DNA of 64,000 nt from Clostridia bacterium (GTDB lineage Bacteria; Bacillota; Clostridia; Christensenellales; Aristaeellaceae), in the NCBI GenBank assembly GCA_017522345.1, contig JAFWZN010000030.1:1-64000 (forward strand). The letters are read 5' to 3'. Both the position numbers and the translations under genes were made by a program. Within the stretch, counting starts at the first letter, position 1. Each line of letters starts with the position of its first letter. Below the pieces are notes generated by a model that searched no databases, was not told the DNA's origin, and saw only the letters and a program-made list of their open reading frames with translations. Positions 43,265 to 52,964 of this stretch are shown here, in pieces.

Positions 43265-46078
43265 TTACGATTTCAGCGCTTCAAGAAGCGCTTCCACCAT
43301 TGCCATCGCTTCTGTATCGCCCTGCTCGGCGGCGCGTTTAAACCATTCAAGCGCCATTTGGATATTCTGCTCGACGCCCTCTCCATAAAGATAGCTGACC
43401 CCCATCATATACTGCGCGTCCACATCGCCCTGCTGCGCCGCCTTTTCAAACCAGTATACGGATAATGCGCTGTCCGGCTCGACGCCGATTCCGTGTGCGT
43501 AGCAGTATGCCAGCCTAACCTGCGCATCCAAATATCCTTGCTCAGCTGCTGCCTTATACCACCCAGCGCTCTCTTCCGCGCTTTGTTGAACACCCAGTCC
43601 GTCGGCATAGCATATTCCAAGATAATACTGCGCGAGATCGTCGCCAAGCTCGGCGGCGGCTTTGAACAGCTGCGCCGCCCGTTCATAATCCTGAGGTATC
43701 CCCTTGCCGCTAAACGCATAAACGCCCAGATTGACCATCGCTTCTGCGTGCCCCTGTTCGGCAGCCAGATTAAACCAGTAAGCGGCCTTTGCATCATTCT
43801 GAGGCGCGCCGTCGCCGAAGCAAAAGCACAAGCCAATATTGTATTGCGCTTTTGCGTCGCCCTGAAGAGCCGCCTGCTCAAACCAATATGCGGCTTTTTC
43901 TAAATCCTGATTGACGCCCTTTCCCTGCATATAGTATGCGCCCAAGTTATACTGCGCGTCTGCGTCGCCCTTTAGCGCCGCCTGCTCATACCAATGGGCT
44001 GCTTTGACAAGATCCCGCTCTACGCCGATTCCGTGCGAGTAGCATACGGCCAGATTGTACTGCGCACGCGTATCGCCCTGCGCGGCGGCTGAATAAAACC
44101 ACTGAGCCGCCTTGACAAAATCCTGCTCTACGCCGTCTCCGAAGTAATACTTAAGACCCAGCGCGTTCTTCGCGCCCGCATCCGTCTGCGCAGCTGCCTG
44201 CTCAAACCACTTTGCCGCCTGCGCATTGTCCTGATTAACGCCAAGGCCCTTGCTGAAGCAGTAGCCCATAGCGTACAGCGCGTCGGTCAGATTCTGCTTG
44301 GCTGCTTTTTCAAACCATTCAACGGCGGTTTCATAATTCTGCTTAACGCCTTTGCCGTTATAATAGCACATTCCGAGCTGGTACTGCGCTTTTGCATAAT
44401 TCTGCTCTGCGGCTTTTGTGAACCACTGGGCGGATTTGTCGTAGTCAACGTCTGCGCCGTGTCCCTCAAAGAAGCACACGCCCAGCATATACTGCGCTTC
44501 CGCCTGCCCCTGCTCGGCAGCCTGACGGTACAGATGAATCGCCTTTTCGTAATCCTGCTCAAGTCCGTCGCCGTAATAATATCGGTCCGCCTGTTTTTTC
44601 TGCGCGTCCGGGCTTTGAGGAGACAGAGAAAGGGAGACAATTGTCACCTCGTCTTGATGACGGTTTGTTTCAGCGCCGTTTTCTTCAAGCTTCATCTTTC
44701 CGGCTGTATCTTCGCCTGACACCTGCATAAACCAATAGGTCGCCTGCTCCTTGTCCTCCTGTACGCCGCGTCCGTAATAATAACACGTGCCCAGATTATA
44801 CTGCGCTTCTGTATTTCCCTGCTCCGCCGCCAGCCGATACCATTTTACTGCTTCTGCAAAATCCTGCGTAACGCCGTCTCCGTTATAGTAGCAGTTTCCA
44901 AGGCTTTTCTGCGCATCCGGATAATTCTGCTCCGCTGCAAGGCGATACCACTTGAGCGCCTCCTGATAATCCTTATGAACACCGTGTCCGTTATGGTAGC
45001 AAATGCCCAGACATTCCTGCGCTTCGGCGTATCCCTGCTCCGCCGCAAGTCTGTACCACTTTACCGCCTCTTCTTTGTTTATTTCAACGCCTTTTCCGTG
45101 ATAATACGCGTTGCCCAAGGCGCATTGTGCATCGGAAAGCCCCTGCTCTGCCGCCAGCAGATACAGTTCGGCTGCTTTTTTTCTATCTTGCTCAACGCCG
45201 TGGCCTTTACTGTAGCATACGCCAAGATTAAACTGCGCCCTTGCGATTCCCTGATTTGCGGCGGCTTCAAAAAGCTGGGCGGCTCTTTCAAAATCCTGTT
45301 TGATATATCCCTCATAGCAGTATACGCCCAGGCTATACTGCGCCCTTGCTACCCCCTGCGCCGCCGCCAGCTCCAACCATTCGGCGGCGCGCGCCCGGTT
45401 CTGCGCTACGCCTCTTCCCTCATCATAGCATATTGCAATGTTATACTGCGCCTTCGCATTGCCCTGCATGGCTGCCTGCTCGTACCAATACGCCGCCAGC
45501 TCGTCATTTTTTGAAACGCCGCGTCCTTCGGAATAGAAAACGCCGATCATAAACTGCGCTTCGTCGTCTCCCTGCTCCGCAGCAGCCATATACCATTTGG
45601 CTGCTTTTTCATCGCTTTGCTCTACGCCGATTCCCTCATCATAAAAATAGCCAATGTAGTACTGCGCGCTCACATGCCCCTGCTCTGCCGCTTTTTCAAA
45701 CCAGTATGCGGCCTGATTAAGGTCTTCCTGCGTGCCCGTTCCCAAATACAGGCAAGCGCCCCAGTTATACTGCGCATAAGCGTCGCCCAGATGCGCGGAC
45801 CTTTCAAAGCATTCGGCTGCCTGCTGATCGCTTTGGGGAAAGCCCAGTCCGTACAAATAGCAAATACCAAGATTATATATCGCCTTGGCGTGTCCGCTTT
45901 CCGCTGCCAGGGCGAACCATTCGGCGGCGCGCTCATAGCTTTGCTCAACCCCGTCGCCGTTCACATAACGGATGCCCAAGGCATACTGCGCTTCTGCATC
46001 CATGGCGGGCGCTTCTTCGGCATACGCCGGGCGGCATATAAGCACGAAAAGCATTATCACAAGCAGGAATTTTTTCAT
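43265..46078 (-). CDS. Secreted Sel1-like repeat protein, 24 repeats (module 2)
   Basis: The 937-residue protein has a signal peptide (cleavage after AYA, residue 20). It contains 24 full Sel1-like repeats of 36 residues and a partial last one. They are split 12 and 12 by a charged linker of about 35 residues (after SGEDTAGKMK, ending VTIVSLSLSPQS) that aligns with the linker of the module 1 protein. Repeats follow A-x-AQY-x-LG-x-CY-x-x-G-x-GV-x-x-D pattern. ATG at 46078 is chosen because the signal peptide starts there with AAAGGA upstream. The repeats presumably form a long solenoid for protein contacts. It is transcribed with the C11 protease gene. Confidence 0.93.
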   Translation of the reverse strand: MKKFLLVIMLFVLICRPAYAEEAPAMDAEAQYALGIRYVNGDGVEQSYERAAEWFALAAESGHAKAIYNLGICYLYGLGFPQSDQQAAECFERSAHLGDAYAQYNWGACLYLGTGTQEDLNQAAYWFEKAAEQGHVSAQYYIGYFYDEGIGVEQSDEKAAKWYMAAAEQGDDEAQFMIGVFYSEGRGVSKNDELAAYWYEQAAMQGNAKAQYNIAICYDEGRGVAQNRARAAEWLELAAAQGVARAQYSLGVYCYEGYIKQDFERAAQLFEAAANQGIARAQFNLGVCYSKGHGVEQDRKKAAELYLLAAEQGLSDAQCALGNAYYHGKGVEINKEEAVKWYRLAAEQGYAEAQECLGICYHNGHGVHKDYQEALKWYRLAAEQNYPDAQKSLGNCYYNGDGVTQDFAEAVKWYRLAAEQGNTEAQYNLGTCYYYGRGVQEDKEQATYWFMQVSGEDTAGKMKLEENGAETNRHQDEVTIVSLSLSPQSPDAQKKQADRYYYGDGLEQDYEKAIHLYRQAAEQGQAEAQYMLGVCFFEGHGADVDYDKSAQWFTKAAEQNYAKAQYQLGMCYYNGKGVKQNYETAVEWFEKAAKQNLTDALYAMGYCFSKGLGVNQDNAQAAKWFEQAAAQTDAGAKNALGLKYYFGDGVEQDFVKAAQWFYSAAAQGDTRAQYNLAVCYSHGIGVERDLVKAAHWYEQAALKGDADAQYNLGAYYMQGKGVNQDLEKAAYWFEQAALQGDAKAQYNIGLCFCFGDGAPQNDAKAAYWFNLAAEQGHAEAMVNLGVYAFSGKGIPQDYERAAQLFKAAAELGDDLAQYYLGICYADGLGVQQSAEESAGWYKAAAEQGYLDAQVRLAYCYAHGIGVEPDSALSVYWFEKAAQQGDVDAQYMMGVSYLYGEGVEQNIQMALEWFKRAAEQGDTEAMAMVEALLEALKS

Positions 46079-46119
46079 ACAGACACATCCTTTAGGCGCT
46101 TGAAATCGATGATACAGAA

Positions 46120-46149
46120 AGTTTAGCACACATAAAGAGGGGATGTCAA
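46120..46149 (-). promoter_or_regulatory. Promoter of Sel1-C11 module 2
   Basis: On the reverse strand TTGACA (46149-46144), an 18-base spacer and TAAACT (46125-46120) lie about 40 bases before the Sel1 start. Confidence 0.6.
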
Positions 46150-46194
46150 CAACGCATAAATTTCGCGCCGGGGGAACAGACAGGAAGCAAGAGA

Positions 46195-46220
46195 AAAGCC
46201 GCCCGGCAAAGGGCGGCTTT
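46195..46220 (-). terminator. Terminator of the alpha-mannosidase gene
   Basis: A perfect 10-base stem (AAAGCCGCCC with GGGCGGCTTT) around a 6-base loop is followed on the reverse strand by TCTCTT, just past the mannosidase stop. Confidence 0.8.
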
Positions 46221-46231
46221 GAATTTATGCC

Positions 46232-49200
46232 TTATACGAGGCGGATGGTTACGATTTCGTAGGGCTTCATGGTGAGAGTCAGCTTGCCGTTTTCGAATTT
46301 GGCTTCGCTTTCGTCGTCTTCCATGAGAGAGGTGAAGACGGCCTTTTCGAAGGGAGCGGAAACGGTCAGGGTGACATTTGAACGCTTTCCGAAGCATTCG
46401 TACATTCTTAAGATGGTTCCTTCGCCGTGCAGCGCGCCCTTGACCGTTTCGATCATGACGTTTTCCTGATCGACGGATGCAAAGGCGGGGGCGATGCAGC
46501 TGTTTTCGCCGCCTTTTGCGCTTTCGCTGTCCACGGGAATGTTCATCTCATACGCAGCCTTGGGCACGTTTGCATATCTCCAGTCGCCCGCGTGCGGGTA
46601 GATGGCATAGGTGAACTCGTGCTCTTCCTGATCCGCCGTCGGGTCGGGATCGGTGGCGGATTTCACAAGGGTGAGCGCAATGCTGTTTTCATCGACGGAA
46701 TAGCCGTACTTGCAGTCGTTCATAATGGCTACGCCGTAGCCGGGCTCGCTGACGTCGGCCCACTTATGGGCGCAGACTTCAAAGCGGGCAACGTCCCAAG
46801 AGGTGTTTTTGTGGGTGGCGCGCTTCACGTTTCCGTACTGGATGTCAAACTGCGCGTCGTTGTAGAATACGTCCACGGGGAAATGCGCCTTTAACAGACC
46901 GTGCGGCTCCTTCCAGTCGACATGGGTCTTAAAGTCGATCTTTCTAAGGTCGGCATAGAAGATAACATCCTGCGTGATGACGCTCATGGAGGTTAAGTAC
47001 TTCATGCGCACGACGGAAACGACCGGGCCCTCTGCTACCTTTTCGACGGAAATCAGCTTGTCCATGTCCCAGTGCTTTTCATCGTAGTAAATGTTGATGT
47101 CCCATGCGTCGTAGTTATGCGGGCGGTTTTCGTAGTGAACGAGCTTGTTGAGAGAGGCGCCCTTCTTTACGACCTCGCGTCCGTTTTCCTTGTCAAACAG
47201 GCTTACGATTTCGCCCATCTCGTTAAAAGCGCCCTTGAAGAACGGGGTTTCAAAGCACTTTTCGCATGCATGAACGCGCGCAGGCGCTTCCTCTCCGTAC
47301 ACATACCACATGTGGGTTGCGCCCATGGGAGCAAGAGATTTGACGAAGGACACGCACTTGCCTTCCACGCGCTGAACCGGGAAAATTTCGCCCATGATGT
47401 TTTTAAGGCCGGTAACGCCCTCGGGCGCGTCGAACCAGACGACGTCGCTTCGCTCGTGGGACAGAGAGTTGAAAAATACCTTGTCGCCCGCGGCGTCCAA
47501 CATGATCGCATCCATGGCGGCTGCGCGAAGACGGCTTACGCGCTTAAACAGATCCGCATACGTCTCGTTGGAATCGGTGTATACCTTGTGGATAGAGGAG
47601 CCGGGCAGGATGTCGTGGAACTGAAGGGTCAGCATGCTGCGCCAGATTTCGCGAAGCTCGTCCTGCGGATAGGAAACGCCTTTCTTTTCGGCGATGGAAA
47701 GCCAGAATTCGACGTCGCGCAGGGCGATTTCGAGCTTTCTGTTGTTTCTCTTGTTTCTGCCCTGAGAGGTATAGGTGCCTCTGTGGTATTCCAGATACAA
47801 TTCGCCCGACCACTTGGGAAGGTTCTTTTTGCCCTCTACGCGCTTTTCAAGGCTTTCAAAGAAGTCGCGCGAGAAGGTTTGTTTGACGGCGGGCATCCGG
47901 CAGACGGGATTTGCCATGCGGCGCGCGTTTTCGATCATATATTCCGTCGTTCCGCCGCCGCCGTCGCCGAAGCCGTAGGACATGATGTAGTGGTTGTCAA
48001 CGCCCTTTTGCTGGAAGCGCTGCCAGCCGCCCTTGACCTGGCTGGGGTTCAGCATGGAATTATAGGTGGTGAAGTAGGCAAGGTCGGTGTTTGCGTCGCC
48101 GCCGAAATCGCGGGAGGGGGTGAAGTGGGTGAGCACTTCGCTTCCGTCGATGCCCTTCCACATGAAGGTGTCGTAGGGAGACAGGTTAAATTCGCTCCAG
48201 GAAAGCTTTGAGGTGAGGAAGTAATCGATCTTCGATTTTTTGAGAATCTGGGGAAGCGCGGCGGAGTAGCCGAATACGTCGGGCAGCCACAGAACCTTGC
48301 TTCTTTTGCCAAACTCGGTTTCGAAGAATTCGTTACCGTACAGGAACTGGCGAACGAGCGCTTCGCCGCCGGACAGATTGCAGTCGGCTTCGACCCACAT
48401 GCCGCCTTCGGGCTCCCATTGGCCGCGCTTGACGGCTTCCTTGATGCGCTCGAAAAGCTCCGGCTGATCTTCCTTTACGAACTGATACAGCTGAGGCTGG
48501 GAGGACATGAATTTAAAATCAGGATACTGCTCCATGAGCTTCAGCATCGTGGAGAAGGAGCGCACGGCCTTGTGCCTCGTCTGATAGATGTCCCACAGCC
48601 ATGCCACGTCGATGTGCGTGTGGCCGATTGCGTCGGCAACGGCCTCGGGCTCGACGTTTTCAAGGGGCTTATAGTAGTTTTCGCTTAAGAAATCGCGCGC
48701 ATTCTTCACGGAGGCGTGGAAGGCCTCGGAGAAGGGAACGCGCAGATCCAAAAGATTGATCGCGTCGCTTAAAGTGCGAAGGGTGAGCTCTCTGTCGCGG
48801 TTTCCGTCCGGCAGCATGAGCGCGGCCTGATGGGGAACGGACATATCGTAGAAAAGCTGCTGAACGTCGTCCATCACGTCGATGACGGTCAGCTTCATGC
48901 GCGCGACCTTAAGGCCCGCCGCGCCGTTTGCGCCAAGGTGATACGCCTGCATGAAAATATCGAATTTTTCGCCGGGCTTTGCGGCATTCTGCAAAACCAG
49001 CTCCGTGTGGCGGGTGTCAAACGCCTGCTCGATTTTGCCGTTTACCCATACGACCACCTGCGGATGCGTGGCTTCCCACTCGCCCTCCATGCCGGTCAGC
49101 ATGGAAAGACGAACCTGTCCCACATACCCCTCGGGAACGGTTACGGAAAATCTGAAATCGTACCAGTTGTCGCCCTGCGCCTGCGCCCAGAGGCCGCCGT

Positions 49201-49336
49201 TTTCAAACGGCGCAAATTCCTTGGAATCGCGGGGCGCAATCTCGATGTTTTCAATCATCGTGGATTTACGGATGCGAAGCGACCTTAAATCGCCCAGAAT
49301 CTTGCGGACGCGCGCGTCCAGCTGATGAAGCTGCAT
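46232..49336 (-). CDS. Alpha-mannosidase, glycoside hydrolase family 38
   Basis: Cleaves terminal alpha-mannose, with retention and one zinc ion. The 1034-residue protein has an N-terminal region of about 220 residues, the zinc motif HTHIDVAWLW, the nucleophile Asp in MWVEADCNLSGGEA near residue 318, LWLPDVFGYSAALPQI, and the large C-terminal beta domains of the family. There is no signal peptide, so it is cytoplasmic and would act on imported mannosides. AAAGGAGAATAACAC supports the start. It lies 26 bases after dapF on the same strand, so readthrough from the dapF promoter is likely. Confidence 0.94.
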   Translation of the reverse strand: MQLHQLDARVRKILGDLRSLRIRKSTMIENIEIAPRDSKEFAPFENGGLWAQAQGDNWYDFRFSVTVPEGYVGQVRLSMLTGMEGEWEATHPQVVVWVNGKIEQAFDTRHTELVLQNAAKPGEKFDIFMQAYHLGANGAAGLKVARMKLTVIDVMDDVQQLFYDMSVPHQAALMLPDGNRDRELTLRTLSDAINLLDLRVPFSEAFHASVKNARDFLSENYYKPLENVEPEAVADAIGHTHIDVAWLWDIYQTRHKAVRSFSTMLKLMEQYPDFKFMSSQPQLYQFVKEDQPELFERIKEAVKRGQWEPEGGMWVEADCNLSGGEALVRQFLYGNEFFETEFGKRSKVLWLPDVFGYSAALPQILKKSKIDYFLTSKLSWSEFNLSPYDTFMWKGIDGSEVLTHFTPSRDFGGDANTDLAYFTTYNSMLNPSQVKGGWQRFQQKGVDNHYIMSYGFGDGGGGTTEYMIENARRMANPVCRMPAVKQTFSRDFFESLEKRVEGKKNLPKWSGELYLEYHRGTYTSQGRNKRNNRKLEIALRDVEFWLSIAEKKGVSYPQDELREIWRSMLTLQFHDILPGSSIHKVYTDSNETYADLFKRVSRLRAAAMDAIMLDAAGDKVFFNSLSHERSDVVWFDAPEGVTGLKNIMGEIFPVQRVEGKCVSFVKSLAPMGATHMWYVYGEEAPARVHACEKCFETPFFKGAFNEMGEIVSLFDKENGREVVKKGASLNKLVHYENRPHNYDAWDINIYYDEKHWDMDKLISVEKVAEGPVVSVVRMKYLTSMSVITQDVIFYADLRKIDFKTHVDWKEPHGLLKAHFPVDVFYNDAQFDIQYGNVKRATHKNTSWDVARFEVCAHKWADVSEPGYGVAIMNDCKYGYSVDENSIALTLVKSATDPDPTADQEEHEFTYAIYPHAGDWRYANVPKAAYEMNIPVDSESAKGGENSCIAPAFASVDQENVMIETVKGALHGEGTILRMYECFGKRSNVTLTVSAPFEKAVFTSLMEDDESEAKFENGKLTLTMKPYEIVTIRLV

Positions 49337-49362
49337 GTGTTATTCTCCTTTATATGAAAAAA

Positions 49363-50172
49363 TTATATCCTGTTTGTCCAAACGCCGGTAAAGCTGATTT
49401 CAGCCGGGCCGGTCATATATACGCTTCCCGAATCCGTCCATTCGATAAACAGATCGCCGCCGGGAAGGGAAACCGTTGCATATCTTGCGCACGCGCCGGC
49501 ATACGCCGCGGCAACCAAGGTTGCGCACGCGCCGCTTCCGCAAGCCATGGTGGGGCCGCTTCCGCGCTCCCAGATGCGGGTTTTGAGGTGCGTGGAATCA
49601 ATCACGCGGCAGAAGGACGCGTTTACCGACGTAACAAACGCCGGATTCGTTTCCGCAAACGGGCCGTCCGCAAAGAACTGAGAGTCGCTTTCCTGCGGCC
49701 TGTTAAGCGTCACCGCGTGGGGATTTCCAAGCGTAAGATACGTGAAATCCGCGCTTTTTCCGTCCGGGAAAACGAGGGTTTTCTTCTCCGGCGCAATCAC
49801 CGGAACGCCCATTTCCACCTTCGCGCCGGTGGCTACGCCGCCCTCGATCACCATTTCAAGCTCTCTTAAGCCGCCGCCTGTCATAACGCGCATTTTTTCC
49901 TTTTTGCAGATGCCCGAATCGTACAGGTATTTTCCGACGCAGCGAATGCCGTTTCCGCACATTTTGCCTTCGCTTCCGTCCTTATTGAAAATGCGCATGC
50001 GCGCATCCGCGCCCTCTTCGGGCAGAATCAGAATCAGCCCGTCCGACCCAACGCCCGTGTGCGGCTTGGAAATTTCAATCGAAAGCGAAACCGGATCAAT
50101 AGGCGCGGGATTTTTGAAGCAATCCACATACACATAATCGTTTCCGATGCCATGCATTTTGACAAATTCCAT
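49363..50172 (-). CDS. dapF: Diaminopimelate epimerase
   Basis: Interconverts LL- and meso-diaminopimelate for lysine and peptidoglycan. The 269-residue protein has FVKMHGIGNDYVYVD at the start, the first catalytic cysteine in GNGIRCVGKYL and the second in MACGSGACATLVAA, the two-base pair of the family. AAGGAGACGTATATG is a good start region. It is transcribed divergently from the Spx/ArsC-like gene. Confidence 0.96.
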   Translation of the reverse strand: MEFVKMHGIGNDYVYVDCFKNPAPIDPVSLSIEISKPHTGVGSDGLILILPEEGADARMRIFNKDGSEGKMCGNGIRCVGKYLYDSGICKKEKMRVMTGGGLRELEMVIEGGVATGAKVEMGVPVIAPEKKTLVFPDGKSADFTYLTLGNPHAVTLNRPQESDSQFFADGPFAETNPAFVTSVNASFCRVIDSTHLKTRIWERGSGPTMACGSGACATLVAAAYAGACARYATVSLPGGDLFIEWTDSGSVYMTGPAEISFTGVWTNRI

Positions 50173-50203
50173 ATACGTCTCCTTGACAAATTACTTTGCT
50201 TCT

Positions 50204-50233
50204 ATTATAACTGTCAAAGATAGGTTCGGTCAA
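50204..50233 (-). promoter_or_regulatory. Promoter of dapF
   Basis: On the reverse strand TTGACC (50233-50228), an 18-base spacer and a perfect TATAAT (50209-50204) precede dapF by 31 bases. Confidence 0.7.
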
Positions 50234-50281
50234 TGGGGAGAGGAAATATTTTCGAAAAAGGGTACCGTTTTTGAAAACCGG

Positions 50282-50309
50282 TTGTTTTCTGTCGGCATTG
50301 TGGTATACT
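50282..50309 (+). promoter_or_regulatory. Promoter of the Spx/ArsC-like gene
   Basis: TTGTTT at 50282-50287, a 16-base spacer and TATACT at 50304-50309 lie 28 bases before the start. Confidence 0.65.
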
Positions 50310-50337
50310 ATTATAAGAAACAAAGGAGGAAAAACGC

Positions 50338-50691
50338 ATGATCAAATACATCTGCTACCCCAAATGCACCACCTGCCAGAAGGCGCAAAAGTGGCTTGAC
50401 GATCATGGAATTTCTTACGACCTTCGCGACATCAAGCTCGATCGACCGACGCTTTCGGAGCTTACCCAGTGGCACAAAAAAAGCGGGCTTCCTCTGAAAA
50501 AATTCTTTAACACCAGCGGGCTTCTCTATAAAGCGCTCGACCTTAAAAATAAATTACCCGGAATGACGGAGGAGGAAATGCTTTCGCTTCTTTCAACCGA
50601 CGGCATGCTGGTCAAGCGCCCCCTCGTAATCGGAGACGATTTTGTTTTGGTCGGGTTCAAAGAGGCGGAATGGGCGGAGAAGATCAGATGA
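50338..50691 (+). CDS. ArsC/Spx-family thioredoxin-fold protein
   Basis: The 117-residue protein has the redox motif C10-T-T-C13 after YICYPK, then DLRDIKLDRP and VKRPLVIGDDFVLVGF, the usual order for the ArsC/Spx/YffB family. Members either reduce small molecules with thiols or, as Spx, bind RNA polymerase in thiol stress; sequence alone does not separate these. AAAGGAGGAAAAACGC is a strong ribosome site. The stop overlaps the next gene start (ATGA). Confidence 0.85.
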   Translation: MIKYICYPKCTTCQKAQKWLDDHGISYDLRDIKLDRPTLSELTQWHKKSGLPLKKFFNTSGLLYKALDLKNKLPGMTEEEMLSLLSTDGMLVKRPLVIGDDFVLVGFKEAEWAEKIR

Positions 50692-51248
50692 TTTCAGATA
50701 CGATAAACGGCGTTTCCCTTCGGATGAATACGTCGAAGGACCTGTTTTCCCCGGGCGGGCTTGACCTTGGCACGCGCGCGATGCTTGAGGTTCGGCCGGT
50801 TGAGGCGGGGGAGAAGGTTCTTGATCTTGGCTGCGGCGCGGGCTGGGTTGGGATTTATGCTTCGAAAATTGCGGGAGATAAAAACGTTGTGATGTGCGAT
50901 GTGAATGAAAGCTGTGTTGCGTTTTCAAATCAAAACGCCGCTTTGAACGGCGTTTCTCCCAGAATCGTTCTTTCGGATGGGTTTTTGGGCTTGGACGAAA
51001 CGGGATTTCACGTCATTTATTCCAATCCGCCTTATCAGACGGATTTCAAGGTGGCAAAGCACTTTATTGAAAAGGGCTTTAACCGTCTTGTGATCGGCGG
51101 GAAGATGGTGATGGTTGTAAAAAGGCGGGCGTGGTATGAAAACAAGCTGAAGGCGATCTTTGGCGGCTGCCGTATTTTTGAGAAATACGGGTATTTTGTG
51201 TTTATCGCCGAAAAGCGGAGCATGACGTATGCCGGGAAGAAGAAATAA
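50688..51248 (+). CDS. RsmC-like class I methyltransferase
   Basis: The 186-residue protein has SAM-binding LDLGCGAGWVGIYASK near residue 48 and the N6/N2-base methylation motif YSNPPYQ near residue 113, as in 16S rRNA guanine-N2 methyltransferases RsmC/RsmD. The opening LRMNTSKDLFSPGGLDLGTR matches the RsmC C-terminal domain, so this is a single-domain member. ATG 50688 overlaps the upstream stop; an in-frame ATG at 50670 is an alternative. Confidence 0.82.
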   Translation: MISDTINGVSLRMNTSKDLFSPGGLDLGTRAMLEVRPVEAGEKVLDLGCGAGWVGIYASKIAGDKNVVMCDVNESCVAFSNQNAALNGVSPRIVLSDGFLGLDETGFHVIYSNPPYQTDFKVAKHFIEKGFNRLVIGGKMVMVVKRRAWYENKLKAIFGGCRIFEKYGYFVFIAEKRSMTYAGKKK

Positions 51249-51272
51249 ACAATACGGACAGAACCGCGACAG

Positions 51273-51322
51273 AAAGTCGTCCCCTGCAAGATCAGCGTGT
51301 CGATCTCGCAGGGGACGACTTT
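51273..51322. terminator. Bidirectional terminator between the methyltransferase and recO
   Basis: A perfect 15-base stem (AAAGTCGTCCCCTGC with GCAGGGGACGACTTT), extended by GATC pairing inside, has T-runs on both strands. Confidence 0.9.
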
Positions 51323-51341
51323 TTAGTTTTACGAATGTGTT

Positions 51342-52073
51342 TTATAATGCTTGAAGCTCCGGCAGATTTTTGATATTTCCGACTCGCGCCAAGGTGAATT
51401 CGCGGATTCTGCACGCGGCTTCGGGCCATTCCTCGCGTGGCGCAAGCTTTTCTACGGCGGAATAGGGGGTTCTTGGGGCTTTCATCAGGATTCGCCTTGC
51501 CGCTTCCGAAAGGCTGTGCGCGCCGGGCGCACAGAAAGCGCATACGCAGCCGCCTTTTTGCGCGTCAAAGCGCAGCGCGGTTTTATCAGAGGGCGTACGG
51601 CAGACGACGCACTCTAAAACATTTGGAGAAAAGCCCGTTAAACGCCACAGCTGCATTTCAAACATCGCCGTTAAGAGGGGCGCGGGAAGCTCGGAATGCG
51701 TAAGGTATGCAAGCGCGTCCAGCGTCATTCGGAAAAGCGCCTCGTTCGGCTCGTCCTCTACGACGACTTCCGATAAAAGCTTGAGCCAGAACGCGCCGTG
51801 CAGGAGCCTGTCGTAATCGCTTCGAAGCTCAAAAAAGCCGTTTGTGATGCGCGCCTGCGTGACGGTTACGCGGTCTTTTACCCTCAAAAGCTGGTATTCG
51901 CCTGCGCAGAAGGGTTCCGCGGCGTTTAAAAGGGGCGATTTCGGCTTTCGGCATCCGCGCACGACTGCGTCGATACGCCCGTGCTCTGGCGTAAACAGCG
52001 TGACCATGCGGTCGTAGTCGCGCCAGTCCGCGCGGCGCAGAACGATGGCCGGCGTGGTTAAGGAGCTATTCAT
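51342..52073 (-). CDS. recO: DNA repair protein RecO
   Basis: Loads RecA at gaps with RecR. The 243-residue protein has an N-terminal OB fold (AIVLRRADWRDYDRMVTLFT), a helical middle, and a zinc site C-x2-C near residue 150 (CVVC) with CVCAFC near 180. It overlaps the end of era by 8 bases and is last in the yqfC-recO block. Confidence 0.94.
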   Translation of the reverse strand: MNSSLTTPAIVLRRADWRDYDRMVTLFTPEHGRIDAVVRGCRKPKSPLLNAAEPFCAGEYQLLRVKDRVTVTQARITNGFFELRSDYDRLLHGAFWLKLLSEVVVEDEPNEALFRMTLDALAYLTHSELPAPLLTAMFEMQLWRLTGFSPNVLECVVCRTPSDKTALRFDAQKGGCVCAFCAPGAHSLSEAARRILMKAPRTPYSAVEKLAPREEWPEAACRIREFTLARVGNIKNLPELQAL

Positions 52074-52962
52074 CCGTATAGCCGAGCGTTACGAGATCGC
52101 CTGCGCGGTTGCGCCAGTCCTCGCGCACCTTGACCCACAGCTTCAGCATGATGCGCGTGCCCATCATGCGCTCGATATCCACGCGGGCTTCTCTTCCGAT
52201 CAGGCCCAGCATTGCGCCCTGTTTTCCGATGATGATGGATTTGTGGGCGGCGCGCTCGCAGTATACGTTTGCGTGGATTTCGGTCAGCTCGTCGGAGAGC
52301 TTTTTGATGGACAGCATTTCAACGCCAACGCCGTGCGGGATTTCGTCGTTTAGGTGACGAAGCGCCTTTTCGCGAATGATTTCCGCGCATAAAACGCGCT
52401 CGGGCTGGTCGGTAATCATGTCGTCGGGGAAATATTTCGGGCCTTCCGGCAGACAATCTGTGATCAGGCGCAGGAGCACATCCATATTTCTGCCTGTTTT
52501 TGCGGACACGGAAACCACCTGATCAAACGCGCTTGCGTCGATCTCGGCGAGCTTCGGCATGAGGTTTTCGGGCTTTACAAGGTCGGTTTTGTTGACGACC
52601 AGAAATTTCGGGCAGTTCATCGTCGCTACGTCTTTTAAAACGTCCATATCCGCCTTGCCGATTCTTTCCGCGTCCACAACGACCATGACCGCGTCAACGC
52701 CTTCGCGGGCGTCGGAGGCGGCTTTCATCATGAATTCGCCCAGCTTCGTTCTGGGTTTGTGGAGGCCGGGGGTATCGACAAACACGATCTGCGCGTTTTC
52801 AAACGTGGCGACGCCCAGAAGGCGGCTTCTGGTGGTCTGGGCTTTATTGGAGACGATTGCGACCTTTTCGCCGACAAAGCGGTTCATGATACTGGATTTT
52901 CCGACGTTCGGGCGGCCTAAAATCGCTACAAAGCCCGAGCGGAACGCATTGGTATTTTCCAT
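52066..52962 (-). CDS. era: GTPase Era
   Basis: Essential GTPase for 16S rRNA maturation and 30S assembly. The 298-residue protein has G1 GRPNVGKSS, G3 DTPGLHK, G4 NKTD and a C-terminal KH RNA-binding domain (IIGKQGAMLGLIG). ATG at 52962 with CAGGAGGAATAAAG upstream gives the usual length; upstream in-frame codons belong to no Era domain. It starts two bases after the ybeY-cdd stop. Confidence 0.97.
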   Translation of the reverse strand: MENTNAFRSGFVAILGRPNVGKSSIMNRFVGEKVAIVSNKAQTTRSRLLGVATFENAQIVFVDTPGLHKPRTKLGEFMMKAASDAREGVDAVMVVVDAERIGKADMDVLKDVATMNCPKFLVVNKTDLVKPENLMPKLAEIDASAFDQVVSVSAKTGRNMDVLLRLITDCLPEGPKYFPDDMITDQPERVLCAEIIREKALRHLNDEIPHGVGVEMLSIKKLSDELTEIHANVYCERAAHKSIIIGKQGAMLGLIGREARVDIERMMGTRIMLKLWVKVREDWRNRAGDLVTLGYTDE

Positions 52963-52964
52963 CT

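Noticed and set aside
43265..46078. Regular 108-base periodic repeats that could suggest a repeat array
   Set aside because: The period is exactly 36 codons and encodes Sel1 repeats; not a CRISPR array.
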